Source: Actinopolymorpha rutila
Lineage (GTDB): Bacteria > Actinomycetota > Actinomycetes > Propionibacteriales > Actinopolymorphaceae
NCBI RefSeq assembly: GCF_013407855.1
Contig: NZ_JACBZH010000001.1
Location: 5,890,001-5,954,000, forward strand
Length of the DNA stretch: 64,000 nt
Direction: 5' to 3'
The position numbers and the translations under genes were made by a program. This document shows positions 44,356 to 53,530 of this stretch, piece by piece; the first letter of the stretch is position 1; each line of letters begins with the position of its first letter. The notes beneath the pieces were generated by a model. That model saw only the letters and a program-made list of their open reading frames with translations. It was not told the DNA's origin and searched no databases.

Positions 44356-45348
44356 TCAGTTGTCCACGACGTTCATGTACATCCGGACGGTCGTGCCGGA
44401 CGTGGTGGCGATCTGCACCAGGTCGCAGAGTTCGTTGACCAGCAGCAGTCCGTGACCGCCCGGTGGCTGTGACGTCGGTGTCCGGGACGACCGCGCCGTC
44501 GGCGAGGTGGGGTGCCGGCCGATCAGCGGGTCGCTCACCTGACCCTGGTCGCTGATCTCGCAGACCAGGCGACCGGTCTCCCGCCACACGCGCAGGACGC
44601 CCGGGCCGCCGGAGTGCACCAGCGTGTTGGTGGCGACCTCGTTGACGGCGAGGACGAGATCGTCCCGACGGGAACTGCCGAGGCCGGCCAGAACAGCGTG
44701 CGCGTACACGAGTTCGCGCACCTGTGCCAGCTCGTACGCGCCGAACGTCAACCGCTCCGGAACACAGTCCGGCTCGGGCAGGTCACTCAGGAAGGACATC
44801 GCCAGGGCGACGGGATCACGGTAGGAAAGGCTCGCCCAGCTGTCCTCGTGGGTCACCACGGTGGGATGCGTACGCGCCGCGTCCTGTAGTACGCGCGGAT
44901 CGAGTGTGCTCACCTCGTACGGACAGATCACGGTCAGCTCGCGATCGGCGAGCGCGACGTTGATCAGCGCCTCGTGTGCGACCACCGCGACGTAGTCGGC
45001 CCGGGAACGCTCCGGCCACATCGGCTCACCCACGACCAGCACCCGGCGGCCGTGGTGCTCGTCGGCGAACCGGCCGATCACGCTCGGAATCAGCCGGGTC
45101 GGATTACGCCCATCGCGCGCCATGTCGAGCCAGCGCACCCGGCCGGCGTCACTGCCCAGTGCGCCCTGAAGGAGCTCGGTCCGAGACCGGCGTACGACCA
45201 CCGCGACCGGCTCGTCGGCGGCGAACGCGTCGGCGAACCGCGGCAACAGGGCCGCGCTCAGGCCTGGCAGGTCGCGGTAGAAGAGTGCCTCGTGCACAAG
45301 GGGCTGAACTCGCGACGTGTGATCCATCGCGACCGGCTGTATCGGCAT
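44356..45348 (-). CDS. MEDS sensor domain with anti-sigma-type ATPase domain
   Basis: This 330-residue protein begins with a MEDS domain (LVHEALFYRDLPGLSAALLPRF, then VRWLDMARDGRNPTRLIP) thought to sense small molecules such as C1 compounds. After the linker VTFGAYELAQVRELVYAHAVLAGLGS it has an RsbW-like HATPase domain (LAVNEVATNTLVHSGGPGVLRVW, SDQGQ, GGHGLLLVNELCDLV). It lacks a phospho-accepting His, so it acts as an anti-sigma or anti-anti-sigma type kinase rather than a two-component sensor. A cognate sigma factor is not nearby. ATG 45348 is chosen; GTG 45357 is possible. Confidence 0.87.
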   Translation of the reverse strand: MPIQPVAMDHTSRVQPLVHEALFYRDLPGLSAALLPRFADAFAADEPVAVVVRRSRTELLQGALGSDAGRVRWLDMARDGRNPTRLIPSVIGRFADEHHGRRVLVVGEPMWPERSRADYVAVVAHEALINVALADRELTVICPYEVSTLDPRVLQDAARTHPTVVTHEDSWASLSYRDPVALAMSFLSDLPEPDCVPERLTFGAYELAQVRELVYAHAVLAGLGSSRRDDLVLAVNEVATNTLVHSGGPGVLRVWRETGRLVCEISDQGQVSDPLIGRHPTSPTARSSRTPTSQPPGGHGLLLVNELCDLVQIATTSGTTVRMYMNVVDN

Positions 45349-45449
45349 GCCGCCCACCCGATTAGTATGCGACTGCGAGCAGCCCCCGCCAAGTGTGGCT
45401 TGACACCGTTCGAGTGCACAGATCCCGTTATGGGACAGGAGATTCGGCC

Positions 45450-45695
45450 TCAGCTTCCCTCGGCCAGGCCGAGCTTGCGGCGCAGGTCGTCGCGGCGCTT
45501 CTCCAGAGTGGCGATGATCGCCTGCTGCTCCTCCTCGGCGGTGAGTTCGGCCGCCACGTCCCCGGCGTCGTTGGGAGGGTCGAAACGGGTGCCACCGAGC
45601 GCGCGTACCTCGTCGAGTTCCCCTCGCAGTCGCGCGAGGTCGTCCTCGACCTGCTGCAGTTCCTGACGGGGGTCGGAGTCCGGCGTCGTCGTCAT
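45450..45695 (-). CDS. Small coiled-coil protein
   Basis: This 81-residue protein of unknown function has two predicted coiled-coil helices: QELQQVEDDLARLRGELDEVRAL and ELTAEEEQQAIIATLEKRRDDLRRKLGL. A Gly/Pro turn (GGTRFDPPNDAG) separates them. AGGAGGACTC lies just before ATG 45695, a strong ribosome site. It could dimerise or bind a partner such as the neighbouring kinase, but nothing shows this. Confidence 0.7.
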   Translation of the reverse strand: MTTTPDSDPRQELQQVEDDLARLRGELDEVRALGGTRFDPPNDAGDVAAELTAEEEQQAIIATLEKRRDDLRRKLGLAEGS

Positions 45696-45831
45696 CTGAG
45701 TCCTCCTGGTCGGGGTGCGCCCGGGGAACGTTCGGGGTGCGTTCGGGGATCCTTGGCGTCGCGTCCCGCCTCCAAACCTATGCCGACCGGGCGGCCCCCC
45801 GAGCAGGCGCGGCACCGCCCGCCTCACGCCC

Positions 45832-47511
45832 CTAGATCACCGAGGACGCGTCGATCATCCACCTGCCGTTCCGCTGCACCATCGTGAAGCTGCGCCGCTC
45901 GCGTTCGGTCCCACCGCTCTTGAGGTGATAGGTGATCCGGGCCCGGACGACGTTGCCGCTGGTGCGGACGTCACTGGCCGACACGTCACTCATCCGACCC
46001 CAGAAACGCCGGTAGCCGTCGTACCCTCCGGCCTTGCTTTGGTACCGAGGGGTCAGCTGGGACCAGCCCCCGGCGATGTTCTCCGGCAGCATGGAGTAGT
46101 AGGAGGACACCGCCCCGCCCCGCGACTGGCTCGGCTTCTTCTTGGGGGGCTTCGGCTTGGGCGACTTCCGCGTCTTCGTCGGCGTGGGTGTGGGCGTGGG
46201 GCTCGGCGACTTCGTGGTCGGGGTCGGGCTCGGCGACTTCGTGGTCGGGGTGGGGCTCGGCGACTTCGACGTCGGAGTCGGCGTGCTGCGCGGGGTCGCC
46301 GGATCGGTGGTGGCGCCGGCGACCGGGCCTCCGTCGGGCTTGTCGCGGCGGTCGAGCAGGAACGCGGCCCCGAGCCCGGCGATCAGCACGACGGCGATCA
46401 CCGCCGCCACCACCGCACCGAACCGGCGCCGCCGACTGTCACCGCCTGCTCCACCCGGGCCTACGGCCGAGGGCTCGGAGGTCTCCGGCGGGTACGGCGT
46501 CGACGGTGTGCGCTGCGAGAAGTCGCTTCGCCCGGCGTCGGCGGCCGCGGCGGCACCAGCCGCGCCGACGGCACCAGCGGCACCGGGCCCGGTGGCGCTG
46601 GGGGCATCGGCACCACCGGGCACCGCCACCGGCGTGTCGAACCGCCTGGTCGTGTTGGCGTCCTCCCCCCGATCCGGGGCGGCGGACAGCCGGGCGGCGG
46701 CCGCGGCCAGTTCACGGGCCACCGCACTGGCAGGCGGGCGATGCCGTGGGTCGGCGCGCAGGACGCGCTGGAGTACGTCGGCCAGCGGGCGCGGCGCCCG
46801 GCGCGGCGGCGCGACCTGCGCCGACGCGACCTGGTGCAACAACGCGATGGGGTTCTCGCTGCGGCCGAACGGCGGCCCGCCCTCGACCGCGGCGTACAGC
46901 GTGGAACCGAGCGAGAAGACGTCGGAGGCGAACGTGGCGTCCTCGCCCTTCGCGACCTCCGGCGCGAGGTAGGCGGGGGTGCCGGAGATGAGTCCGGTCG
47001 CGGTCACGGTCACGTCGCCGACCGCGCGGGCGATTCCGAAGTCGGCGATCTTCACCACACCGTTGTCGCCGAGCAGGACGTTGCCGGGCTTGATGTCGCG
47101 GTGCACGACGCCGGCCGCGTGCGCGGACGCCAGTGCGCTCGCCGCCTGGCGGCCGATGCTCGCCACCTCCGCCGCCGGGAGCGAGCCGCGTTCTTCCAGC
47201 ACCTCCGACAGGCTTCTGGAGGGGAGGTACTCCATCACCAGGCAGGGATGCCCGTCGTCCTCGACCACGTCGTAGGTGGCGATGACGTGCGGGTGCTGGA
47301 TGCGTGCGGCGATGCGGCTCTCCCGCATCGCCCGAAGCTTCGCCTCCTCGGCCTGGGTGCCGGTGAGGTAGGCAGGCAGCAGCAGGCGCTTGACCGCGAC
47401 CGGTCGGTGCAGGCGCTCGTCGACGCCCCGCCAGACGACGCCCATGCCGCCGCTGCCGATCTGCTCCTCCAGGCGGTAACGGCCAGCGATCAGCCGGTCG
47501 TTCTCGCTCAT
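45832..47511 (-). CDS. Membrane Ser/Thr protein kinase (PknB-like)
   Basis: This 559-residue Hanks-type kinase has the Gly loop IGSGGMGVVWRGV (19-30), Lys41 in VAVKRL, the HRDIKPGN loop at 137-144 and DFG at 157-159. A Pro/Ala linker leads to one transmembrane helix (AVVAAVIAVVLIAGLGAAFLL) and a Ser/Pro/Thr/Lys-rich spacer. The last 95 residues form a small extracellular domain (SSYYSMLPENIAGGWSQLTPRY... RNGRWMIDASSVI) resembling NTF2/SnoaL folds. PASTA repeats are absent. The extracellular part may sense an envelope signal. Confidence 0.93.
   Translation of the reverse strand: MSENDRLIAGRYRLEEQIGSGGMGVVWRGVDERLHRPVAVKRLLLPAYLTGTQAEEAKLRAMRESRIAARIQHPHVIATYDVVEDDGHPCLVMEYLPSRSLSEVLEERGSLPAAEVASIGRQAASALASAHAAGVVHRDIKPGNVLLGDNGVVKIADFGIARAVGDVTVTATGLISGTPAYLAPEVAKGEDATFASDVFSLGSTLYAAVEGGPPFGRSENPIALLHQVASAQVAPPRRAPRPLADVLQRVLRADPRHRPPASAVARELAAAAARLSAAPDRGEDANTTRRFDTPVAVPGGADAPSATGPGAAGAVGAAGAAAAADAGRSDFSQRTPSTPYPPETSEPSAVGPGGAGGDSRRRRFGAVVAAVIAVVLIAGLGAAFLLDRRDKPDGGPVAGATTDPATPRSTPTPTSKSPSPTPTTKSPSPTPTTKSPSPTPTPTPTKTRKSPKPKPPKKKPSQSRGGAVSSYYSMLPENIAGGWSQLTPRYQSKAGGYDGYRRFWGRMSDVSASDVRTSGNVVRARITYHLKSGGTERERRSFTMVQRNGRWMIDASSVI
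46199..46270. repeat. 27-bp tandem repeat in the kinase gene
   Basis: About 2.6 copies of a 27-bp unit encode the Thr-Lys-Ser-Pro-Ser-Pro-Thr-Pro-Thr spacer repeats of the kinase between membrane and sensor domain. Confidence 0.8.
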
Positions 47512-47756
47512 GCCGTGCTCCCCTTCATCGGCTCCGTGGCGACATCGCGTGGACCCTGACCGCAATGGGCCCCGCTTGCATGGGGCCCCGATTGCGTGGG
47601 TCCTGTCGGGTATGTACCTGATCCGCTGCACGAACCCTAGCCGTGTGCACCGACGCCTGTAGCCGCGAGGCCGGGCCGCGTTTGCCCGACCGAAACTCGG
47701 GCAGGCCCTGGGTGACGGGGTTGGCACTGAACGTACGCCGGTAAGAGGAGGCTGAG

Positions 47757-48218
47757 ATGACCAGCGAAGAATCGATCGTGGTCGACGTTCCGATCCGGAC
47801 CGCCTACAACCAGTGGACGCAGTTCGAGGACTTCCCCCGGTTCATGTCCGGCGTGGAGAAGATCACCCAGGTGGACGACGTCCACAACCACTGGGTCACC
47901 AACATCGGCGGTGTACGCCGGGAGTTCGACACCCGCATCACCGAGCAGATCCCGGACGAGCGGGTGGCGTGGACCACGGAGAGTGGCTCGCCCACGCAGT
48001 CGGGTGTGGTGACGTTCCACCGGATGGACGAGAACCGCACCAAGGTGATGGTCCAGATGGACGTCGAGCCCGAGAGCCTGGTGGAGAAGGTCGGGGAGAA
48101 GCTCGGACTCGTGGAACGCCAGGTCAGAGCCGACCTGGCAAAGTACAAGGAATGGATCGAGTCCCGGGGCACCGAGACCGGCGGCTGGCGGGGCGGAGTC
48201 GACCGGCCGACACCCTGA
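47757..48218 (+). CDS. SRPBCC/cyclase-dehydrase-like protein
   Basis: This 153-residue protein of the START/SRPBCC superfamily begins MTSEESIVVDVPIRTAYNQWTQFEDFPRFMSGVEKITQVDD, a form seen in actinobacterial cyclase/dehydrases. The C-terminal helix VEPESLVEKVGEKLGLVERQVRADLAKYKEWIESRG is amphipathic. Similar small proteins are often stress-induced; no ligand is known. GAGGAGGC precedes the ATG. The gene overlaps the next one if that starts at 48152. Confidence 0.9.
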   Translation: MTSEESIVVDVPIRTAYNQWTQFEDFPRFMSGVEKITQVDDVHNHWVTNIGGVRREFDTRITEQIPDERVAWTTESGSPTQSGVVTFHRMDENRTKVMVQMDVEPESLVEKVGEKLGLVERQVRADLAKYKEWIESRGTETGGWRGGVDRPTP

Positions 48219-49132
48219 GCGACCACGGGCCGGCGCGCGAGACCCCGCCGCCTGCCGTCGTCGACGCTCTGCGCTGCCCGGTGTGCGGGAGTTCACTGAC
48301 CCGTGCACCGGGCGTTCTGCGCTGTGCGCAGCGGCACAGCTTCGACATCGCCCGGCAGGGGTACGTCAACCTGCTGAGCGCGCGGTCCCGGCCACCGCTG
48401 GCGGACTCCGGCGACATGGCCACCGCCCGTGCGGAGTTCCTCGCCGCGGGCCACTACGCACCGCTGGCCCGCCGTCTGGCCGAACGCGTGGCCGCCCTTC
48501 TGCCGCCTGACCTGCCCACCGACGCGTACGGCGGCCTGGTGGTCGACGCCGGCGCCGGGACGGGCTACTACCTGGGTGCCGTGCTCGACGAGCTACCGGC
48601 AGCCACCGGTCTGGCTCTGGACGCCTCCGTCGCCGGGCTGCGCCGCGCCGCCCGCTCACACGAGCGGGTGGGCGCGGTCGGCTGGGACATCTGGCAGCCC
48701 TGGCCGCTGGCCGCCGGGTCGGCCTCGGTGCTGCTGAACGTGTTCGCACCGCGCAACCCCGCGGATTTCGCGCGGGTCCTGCACCCCGGCGGAGTGCTCG
48801 CCGTGGTGACGCCGACGGCCGGGCACCTGGCCGAGCTCCGCACGCTGGTGACGATGCTGGAGGTGCACGAGGGCAAGCTGGACCAGTTGGACTCGTCGCT
48901 GGCCGGGGAGTTCGAACCGGCCGTACGCGAGACCTGCACCGTCGAGCTGACCCTGTCCCCCGGCGACGTACGCCGCGTCGTCGCGATGGGGCCTAACGCG
49001 CACCACCTCGACCGGGGCGGCCAGCGTGCCCGGCTCGCGTCGCTGACCGAGCCGGTGAGCGCCACCGCGTCGTTCGTGCTGTCGTTCTTCCGACGCGCCG
49101 CGTCAGGCGGGGAGCCGTCGCCCCCGCAGTGA
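48152..49132 (+). CDS. RlmA-like rRNA (guanine) methyltransferase
   Basis: This protein resembles RlmA/TlrB 23S rRNA guanine-N1 methyltransferases. It has the zinc finger LRCPVCGSSLTRAPGVLRCAQRHSFDIARQGYVNLL (Cys, Cys, Cys, His), the SAM motif VVDAGAGTGYYLGAVLD and MGPNAHHLD near the C-terminus. TlrB-type enzymes confer macrolide resistance; most relatives are housekeeping. The start is uncertain. ATG 48152 lies inside the upstream gene with a poor ribosome site. The homologous part begins near residue 32, where only a CTG (48215) is available. Confidence 0.85.
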   Translation: MDRVPGHRDRRLAGRSRPADTLSDHGPARETPPPAVVDALRCPVCGSSLTRAPGVLRCAQRHSFDIARQGYVNLLSARSRPPLADSGDMATARAEFLAAGHYAPLARRLAERVAALLPPDLPTDAYGGLVVDAGAGTGYYLGAVLDELPAATGLALDASVAGLRRAARSHERVGAVGWDIWQPWPLAAGSASVLLNVFAPRNPADFARVLHPGGVLAVVTPTAGHLAELRTLVTMLEVHEGKLDQLDSSLAGEFEPAVRETCTVELTLSPGDVRRVVAMGPNAHHLDRGGQRARLASLTEPVSATASFVLSFFRRAASGGEPSPPQ

Positions 49133-49151
49133 GGTCGGCCCGCGTCGAAGC

Positions 49152-49604
49152 TCAGCCCAGGTCGAAGCTCGCGCCGGCCGGGCGCAGCGCCACCACCGGG
49201 ATGGTCCGGTCGGTCTTGGCCTGGTACTCCCCGAAGCCCGGGACCACCGCGACCTGGCGCGCGTACAGCTCGTCGCGTTCGGCGCCGGTCACCTCTTCGG
49301 CGGTCACCTCGTACGTCCTGGCGCCGATCTCGACCTTGGCGCGCGGGTTGGCGCGCAGGTTGTGGAACCACGCCGGGTGTTTGGGGCCGCCGGCGAACGA
49401 CCCGAAGATCAGCACGCGGTCGCCGTCGGCGAGGTACATCAGCGGCGAGATGTGAGACTTCCCCGACTTCGCGCCGGTCGTGGTGAGCAGCAGCAGGGTC
49501 GCGCCCTCGAACGGCCCGCCGACCTTCCCGTCGTTCGCCCGGAACTCCTCGATGATCCGTTCGTTCCAGTTCTTCGTCGCGCCGGTGTCGCTGGTGTCAC
49601 TCAT
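49152..49604 (-). CDS. Deazaflavin (F420)-dependent nitroreductase family protein
   Basis: This 150-residue protein has the split beta-barrel fold of the DDN/FDOR family. NWNERIIEEFRANDGKVGG starts it, LLLLTTTGAKSGKSHISPLMYLADGDRVLIFGSFAGGPKHPAWFHNLRANPRAKVEIG is the cofactor-binding core, and ERDELYARQVAVVPGFGEYQAKTDRTIPVVAL closes it. Members bind F420H2 or other flavins and reduce diverse compounds. Specific substrate unknown. Confidence 0.92.
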   Translation of the reverse strand: MSDTSDTGATKNWNERIIEEFRANDGKVGGPFEGATLLLLTTTGAKSGKSHISPLMYLADGDRVLIFGSFAGGPKHPAWFHNLRANPRAKVEIGARTYEVTAEEVTGAERDELYARQVAVVPGFGEYQAKTDRTIPVVALRPAGASFDLG

Positions 49605-49706
49605 GGTGTCTCCGATTCGCTCGTTTGCGGCGACAACCTCCCGCCGGCAGCCGGTGTTCCCGTACGCCGGCGTGTTCGCAACGCACCCTGGGGGTCCTGG
49701 GCAGGC

Positions 49707-51977
49707 TCAGGTGTCCAGGCAGGCGAGGCCGCGCTGGAGGGCCCGGGCCACCGCGCGGACGCGTCCCCGCCCGTCGGTGAGCGGCAGCGGCCCGTTTCCC
49801 AGGGCGAGGTTCCGGGCGATGCGCAGCCAGGCGTACGCACCGAACAACGCGGTGCGGCCGGCATAGGGTCGGCCGGCCGCCGCGGCGTACTCGTGCAGGA
49901 ACGCCCGGCGCAGTGCGGCCGCCCGTGTCGGGTCGGCGCCGGCCTCGAGGTAGGCGCAGAACTGCGCCACGTCGAACGCCGGGTCGCCCATCCGCGCGTC
50001 GTCCAGGTCCAGCACGGTCACCGACTCGCCCACCAGCACCTGCGCGGCGTGGAAGTCCCGGTGGATCGGCACCTGGGTTCGCAGGTGCATCGGCACCTCC
50101 CCGCCGAGCTGGCCGGCCTGCGCGCTCTCGGCCGCGAGTGCCCAGCCGTCGGCGAGCCGCCAGGCAAGGGCGTGCAGGTCGGGCTCCCGGTCCGCGAGCG
50201 CGCCGGCCCACCGCCGGCAGCGGGCGGTCTCGGCGGCGAGGTCGAGCCGGTGCGGCAGTACGACGTCCGAGCCGTGCAGCCTGGCCAGCCAGCGGGCGGC
50301 GGCGCGTACCCCCGCGACCGCGGCGTCCCCGTCCAACCGGTCCAGCGGCGTTCCGGGGCCGTGCCGGTAGAGGACCAGGCCGCGCTCGACCGGCGCCGGC
50401 AGTGGTTCGGGCACCCGCAGCGGGCCGGTCTTGAACGGCCCGTCGGCGAGCGCCCGCAGGTTGGCCTCGGCGAGTACGGCGCGGAACGGCTGGGCGAACA
50501 GCTTGCCCACCACCTCGGCCGGCCGGCCGCCGGGCAGCAGGCCGCGCACGGTGTAGCGGACGACCGTGCGGCGCCCGGGAACGTGGTGGACCAGCCGGGC
50601 GGCCGTCACCTCCACCGCGGCCGGCTCGGCGGCGACCTTCGCGAGATGCGGGCGCAACGCCTGGTCGACCGCACGCCGGTCCAGCAGGTGGGCGGCCAGC
50701 GGCGCGGCGACCCGGGTCGGCAGCGCCGAGACCAGCCGGTCCAGGCAGTCGGCGAGTCCGGCCACCTGGCTCCAGCTCGTGGTGTCCAGCCGGGTGTATC
50801 TGCCGAGGGCGAACGCCGTCAGCCGCAGGCACCGCCACCACAGCAGCGCCTCCGGATCGACCCGACCGGCGCGCCGCTCGTACCCCGCGACGACCGCACG
50901 GCCGGCCGCCTCCAGCACCGGCCGCTGGTCCGGGTGGCCGAGCCACTGCCACAGAAGGCGGGCCAGCACGCTGCCCAGGTCGGCCTCGGCCGGGCCGCGA
51001 GCGGGGTCCGGCAGGTCCAGCAGGGTCAGCCGGTTGCGGTCGGCGAGGACGAGGCCGGGCGCGAGGTCGCCGGCGCCCAGGACCAGGTGACCGCTCGCGG
51101 GTATCCAGGCACCGAGCCGGTCGAGCACGGTCGCGAGCCGGTGCGCCACCTCCGGGTCGGCAGGCTCGGCCGCGGGCAGCACCCCGGTGACGTCCCGTAG
51201 GACGTCGGTGCCGGACCGGGTGGGAGCGGGCGCGGACTGCAGGTGCAACCGGGCCAGCAGGGTGCCGAGCCGGTACGCCAGCCGCACCCTCACCCGGGCG
51301 GGAACCCGGGCGTCGCGGAGTACGACGGACAGCGGGCGCCCGTCGGCCGCCTCGTGCACGAGTGCGGTGTACTCCGGCCATCGGGCCACCAGCGAGGGCA
51401 GCAGCGGACGGTCCGGCAGGTCGGCCAGCGCCGCCGGCACCTTCTGGGCCTCGGGGCCGGCGGTCGCGGCGCTCACCCGGGCGTACAGAATCCGCGGCTC
51501 GCCGGACCCGGTGGTCAGCCGGTAGCGCAGAACGGCCCGCCGGCCGGGCCGGTAGCGAACCGGCTCCACCTCGCAGGCTCGCACCTGGCCGGGGCCGGCG
51601 CCCAGTCGGGTCGACAGCAGGTCGCTCACCACGCCGGGGTCGGCAGCCCTGGCCAGGCCGGGCAGGTCCGGGTCGGCGCGGAAGTCGCGGCGGTCCGCGC
51701 CGAACGGCGTCACCTCCCACACCACGAAGGTGCTCCCTCCGGCCGCAGAACCGGAAGAGTCCGAAGAGGCCGAAGAGTCCGAAGAGGGTGGGAAGTCCGG
51801 GGAACCGGCGGTCACGCGGTAGGTGAGCACGCAGCGGTGTCCCGGCGTCCAGTACGCGTGGTGCGGGGTCCAGCCCGGCGTGGTGCGGGCCGTGGCCATC
51901 GTCTCGGCCAGCAGCGGCAGCGCCGGGTCGAGCACGTCCGGCACCGACGCGGATGGTGCGCCGCCGCGGGCGATCAC
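49707..51977 (-). CDS. Tandem phosphotransferase protein: degenerate plus intact APH-like kinase
   Basis: This 756-residue protein contains two APH/choline-kinase-like catalytic units. The C-terminal unit is intact: PIHRDFHAAQVLVGESVTVLDLDDARMGDPAFDVA contains the HxD base and the metal-binding DxD. The middle unit (about 140-420) keeps the fold, but its catalytic loop reads HLVLGAGDLAPGLVL instead of HGDxxxxN, so it looks like a pseudokinase. Another YxPGxR-VLTYR motif at the N-terminus suggests a third, truncated N-lobe. GTG 51977 overlaps the upstream kinase stop. Substrate unknown. Confidence 0.8.
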   Translation of the reverse strand: MIARGGAPSASVPDVLDPALPLLAETMATARTTPGWTPHHAYWTPGHRCVLTYRVTAGSPDFPPSSDSSASSDSSGSAAGGSTFVVWEVTPFGADRRDFRADPDLPGLARAADPGVVSDLLSTRLGAGPGQVRACEVEPVRYRPGRRAVLRYRLTTGSGEPRILYARVSAATAGPEAQKVPAALADLPDRPLLPSLVARWPEYTALVHEAADGRPLSVVLRDARVPARVRVRLAYRLGTLLARLHLQSAPAPTRSGTDVLRDVTGVLPAAEPADPEVAHRLATVLDRLGAWIPASGHLVLGAGDLAPGLVLADRNRLTLLDLPDPARGPAEADLGSVLARLLWQWLGHPDQRPVLEAAGRAVVAGYERRAGRVDPEALLWWRCLRLTAFALGRYTRLDTTSWSQVAGLADCLDRLVSALPTRVAAPLAAHLLDRRAVDQALRPHLAKVAAEPAAVEVTAARLVHHVPGRRTVVRYTVRGLLPGGRPAEVVGKLFAQPFRAVLAEANLRALADGPFKTGPLRVPEPLPAPVERGLVLYRHGPGTPLDRLDGDAAVAGVRAAARWLARLHGSDVVLPHRLDLAAETARCRRWAGALADREPDLHALAWRLADGWALAAESAQAGQLGGEVPMHLRTQVPIHRDFHAAQVLVGESVTVLDLDDARMGDPAFDVAQFCAYLEAGADPTRAAALRRAFLHEYAAAAGRPYAGRTALFGAYAWLRIARNLALGNGPLPLTDGRGRVRAVARALQRGLACLDT

Positions 51978-53530
51978 CGCAGTTCCCCGGAGCCGGACTC
52001 GCCGGCGCTCGGACCGCGTTGACGCGGCACCCGTGCGGTCCCACCGCCGGACGCCCCGCCGCCGGACGCCCCGCCGCCGGACGCCCCGCCGCCGGCCACC
52101 GCGTCCTCGGCCTGGCGTACCGCCCGTGACACCTGGTGCGCCCACTCGGGGTGGTGCACCGGCACCCGGCGCGCCGCCAGCGAGAGGTGGAACAGCACGG
52201 CCAGGCCGTGCGCGCGGGCGAGCCGGTTGCGGTCGCAGTCGCCGTACCCGTCGACGAAGGCCGTCACCGCCGGTCCGGCGGGCAGGCCGAGTTCGGCGCA
52301 CCACCACCACAGGTCCGCGACGAACTTCCCGAGGTCGAGCGCGGGTTCGGCGAAGCCGGTCCGGTCCAGGTCGATCAGCCGCACCTGGTCCCCGGTGGCC
52401 AGCAGGTTGTCGCAGGTGAGGTCACCGTGAGTCAGGGTCGGCGACTCCACCGGGCGCGCGGCCAGGCCGTCCCCGATCCGGGCCACGACGTCGCGCAGCC
52501 GGCCACCCACCCGGGGCAGCAGGCCCTGGATGTGCTCGGCCGCCCGGGTGGTCGCGGCGAGTTCGGCGTCCGCGCCGTGCGCCGGAAGGTGCGCGGACGA
52601 CGCCGGGGACGACGCCGGGGACGACGACCTGGACGCCGACCTGGACGCCGACCTGGACGCCGAAGGCGCCGCGTACGCCGACGGCAGCGAGGAGGTGAAC
52701 GCGGACGGGTCGGTGTCGTGCAGTACCCGCAGAGCTCGGCCGACGGTCCGCAGCAGCGGGCCCGCCTCCACGTCGGGCAGCCGCCGCCACAGGGGTTCGC
52801 CCGGCTCCTCTGTCCACCAGGCCGCCCGGTCGGCCGGGACGTAACCGATCGAGCGGGCGGGCCGGATGCCGGGCACGGCCGCCGGGAGCAGCGCGTCCAT
52901 CGCCGCCGCCACCGCGACGGTCCGGGCGCCGGTGTCGTCGCGGTAGAGCTTGACGATCGTGCTGTCCTCGGCGCTGGTGCGCACCCGCAGGACGTGCCGG
53001 CTGCCGGGCCGGTAACGAAGGGCGCGCACCTCGCGGTCGGCCCCAGGCCGTACGCCCGCCAGGCTCGCCGCCGTCGCCGTCACGTACCCGGACTCGTAGT
53101 GACGTACCAATCGGGGGAACGCCGGGTCGATCGGTGCGATGACCAGGGTCAGGCAGTTGTCCGCCGACGCCGCGACCAGCCGTTCGAACGGTTCCACCAG
53201 GCCGCGGACCTCGGCTTCACGTTCCAGTACACCGGTCGTCGCGAGGTCCGCGGGCTGGATCGACCAGGTGAGCGCGAGGTGGCGCGGGCTGGACTGGTTG
53301 CGGCCCGGCGCGAACGCGTAGTAGGCGACGAGCTCACGTCCCGGCGCGTACCTGGTCCGCAGCAGCCGCGGAGCCGCCAGCCGGGACCCGCGCGGCAGAC
53401 AGTGGGCCAGCAGCGGTGCCGCTCCGTACGCGAACGGGTCGGTGACCGCCCGCCGGATCCCGTCCAGCCCCCGGTGGCCGGCGACCAGCCGGGTGACCTG
53501 ACCGGAGGCGGGTGGGGAGACGCTGGTCAC
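51974..53530 (-). CDS. APH-like phosphotransferase with extra N-lobe
   Basis: This 518-residue protein has an intact kinase unit in its second half: YRPGSRHVLRVRTSAEDSTIVKLYRD provides the N-lobe Lys strand. PTLTHGDLTCDNLLATGDQVRLIDLDRTGFAEPALDLGKFVADLWW provides the HGDxxxxN loop and DxD. The first 150 residues carry another motif of the same kind (RYAPGRELVAYYAF) without a catalytic loop. A low-complexity Ser/Ala insert and a Gly-Ala-Ser C-tail are present. It is coupled to the downstream tandem kinase by a GTGA overlap. GTG 53530 is a tentative start. Confidence 0.8.
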   Translation of the reverse strand: MTSVSPPASGQVTRLVAGHRGLDGIRRAVTDPFAYGAAPLLAHCLPRGSRLAAPRLLRTRYAPGRELVAYYAFAPGRNQSSPRHLALTWSIQPADLATTGVLEREAEVRGLVEPFERLVAASADNCLTLVIAPIDPAFPRLVRHYESGYVTATAASLAGVRPGADREVRALRYRPGSRHVLRVRTSAEDSTIVKLYRDDTGARTVAVAAAMDALLPAAVPGIRPARSIGYVPADRAAWWTEEPGEPLWRRLPDVEAGPLLRTVGRALRVLHDTDPSAFTSSLPSAYAAPSASRSASRSASRSSSPASSPASSAHLPAHGADAELAATTRAAEHIQGLLPRVGGRLRDVVARIGDGLAARPVESPTLTHGDLTCDNLLATGDQVRLIDLDRTGFAEPALDLGKFVADLWWWCAELGLPAGPAVTAFVDGYGDCDRNRLARAHGLAVLFHLSLAARRVPVHHPEWAHQVSRAVRQAEDAVAGGGASGGGASGGGASGGGTARVPRQRGPSAGESGSGELR

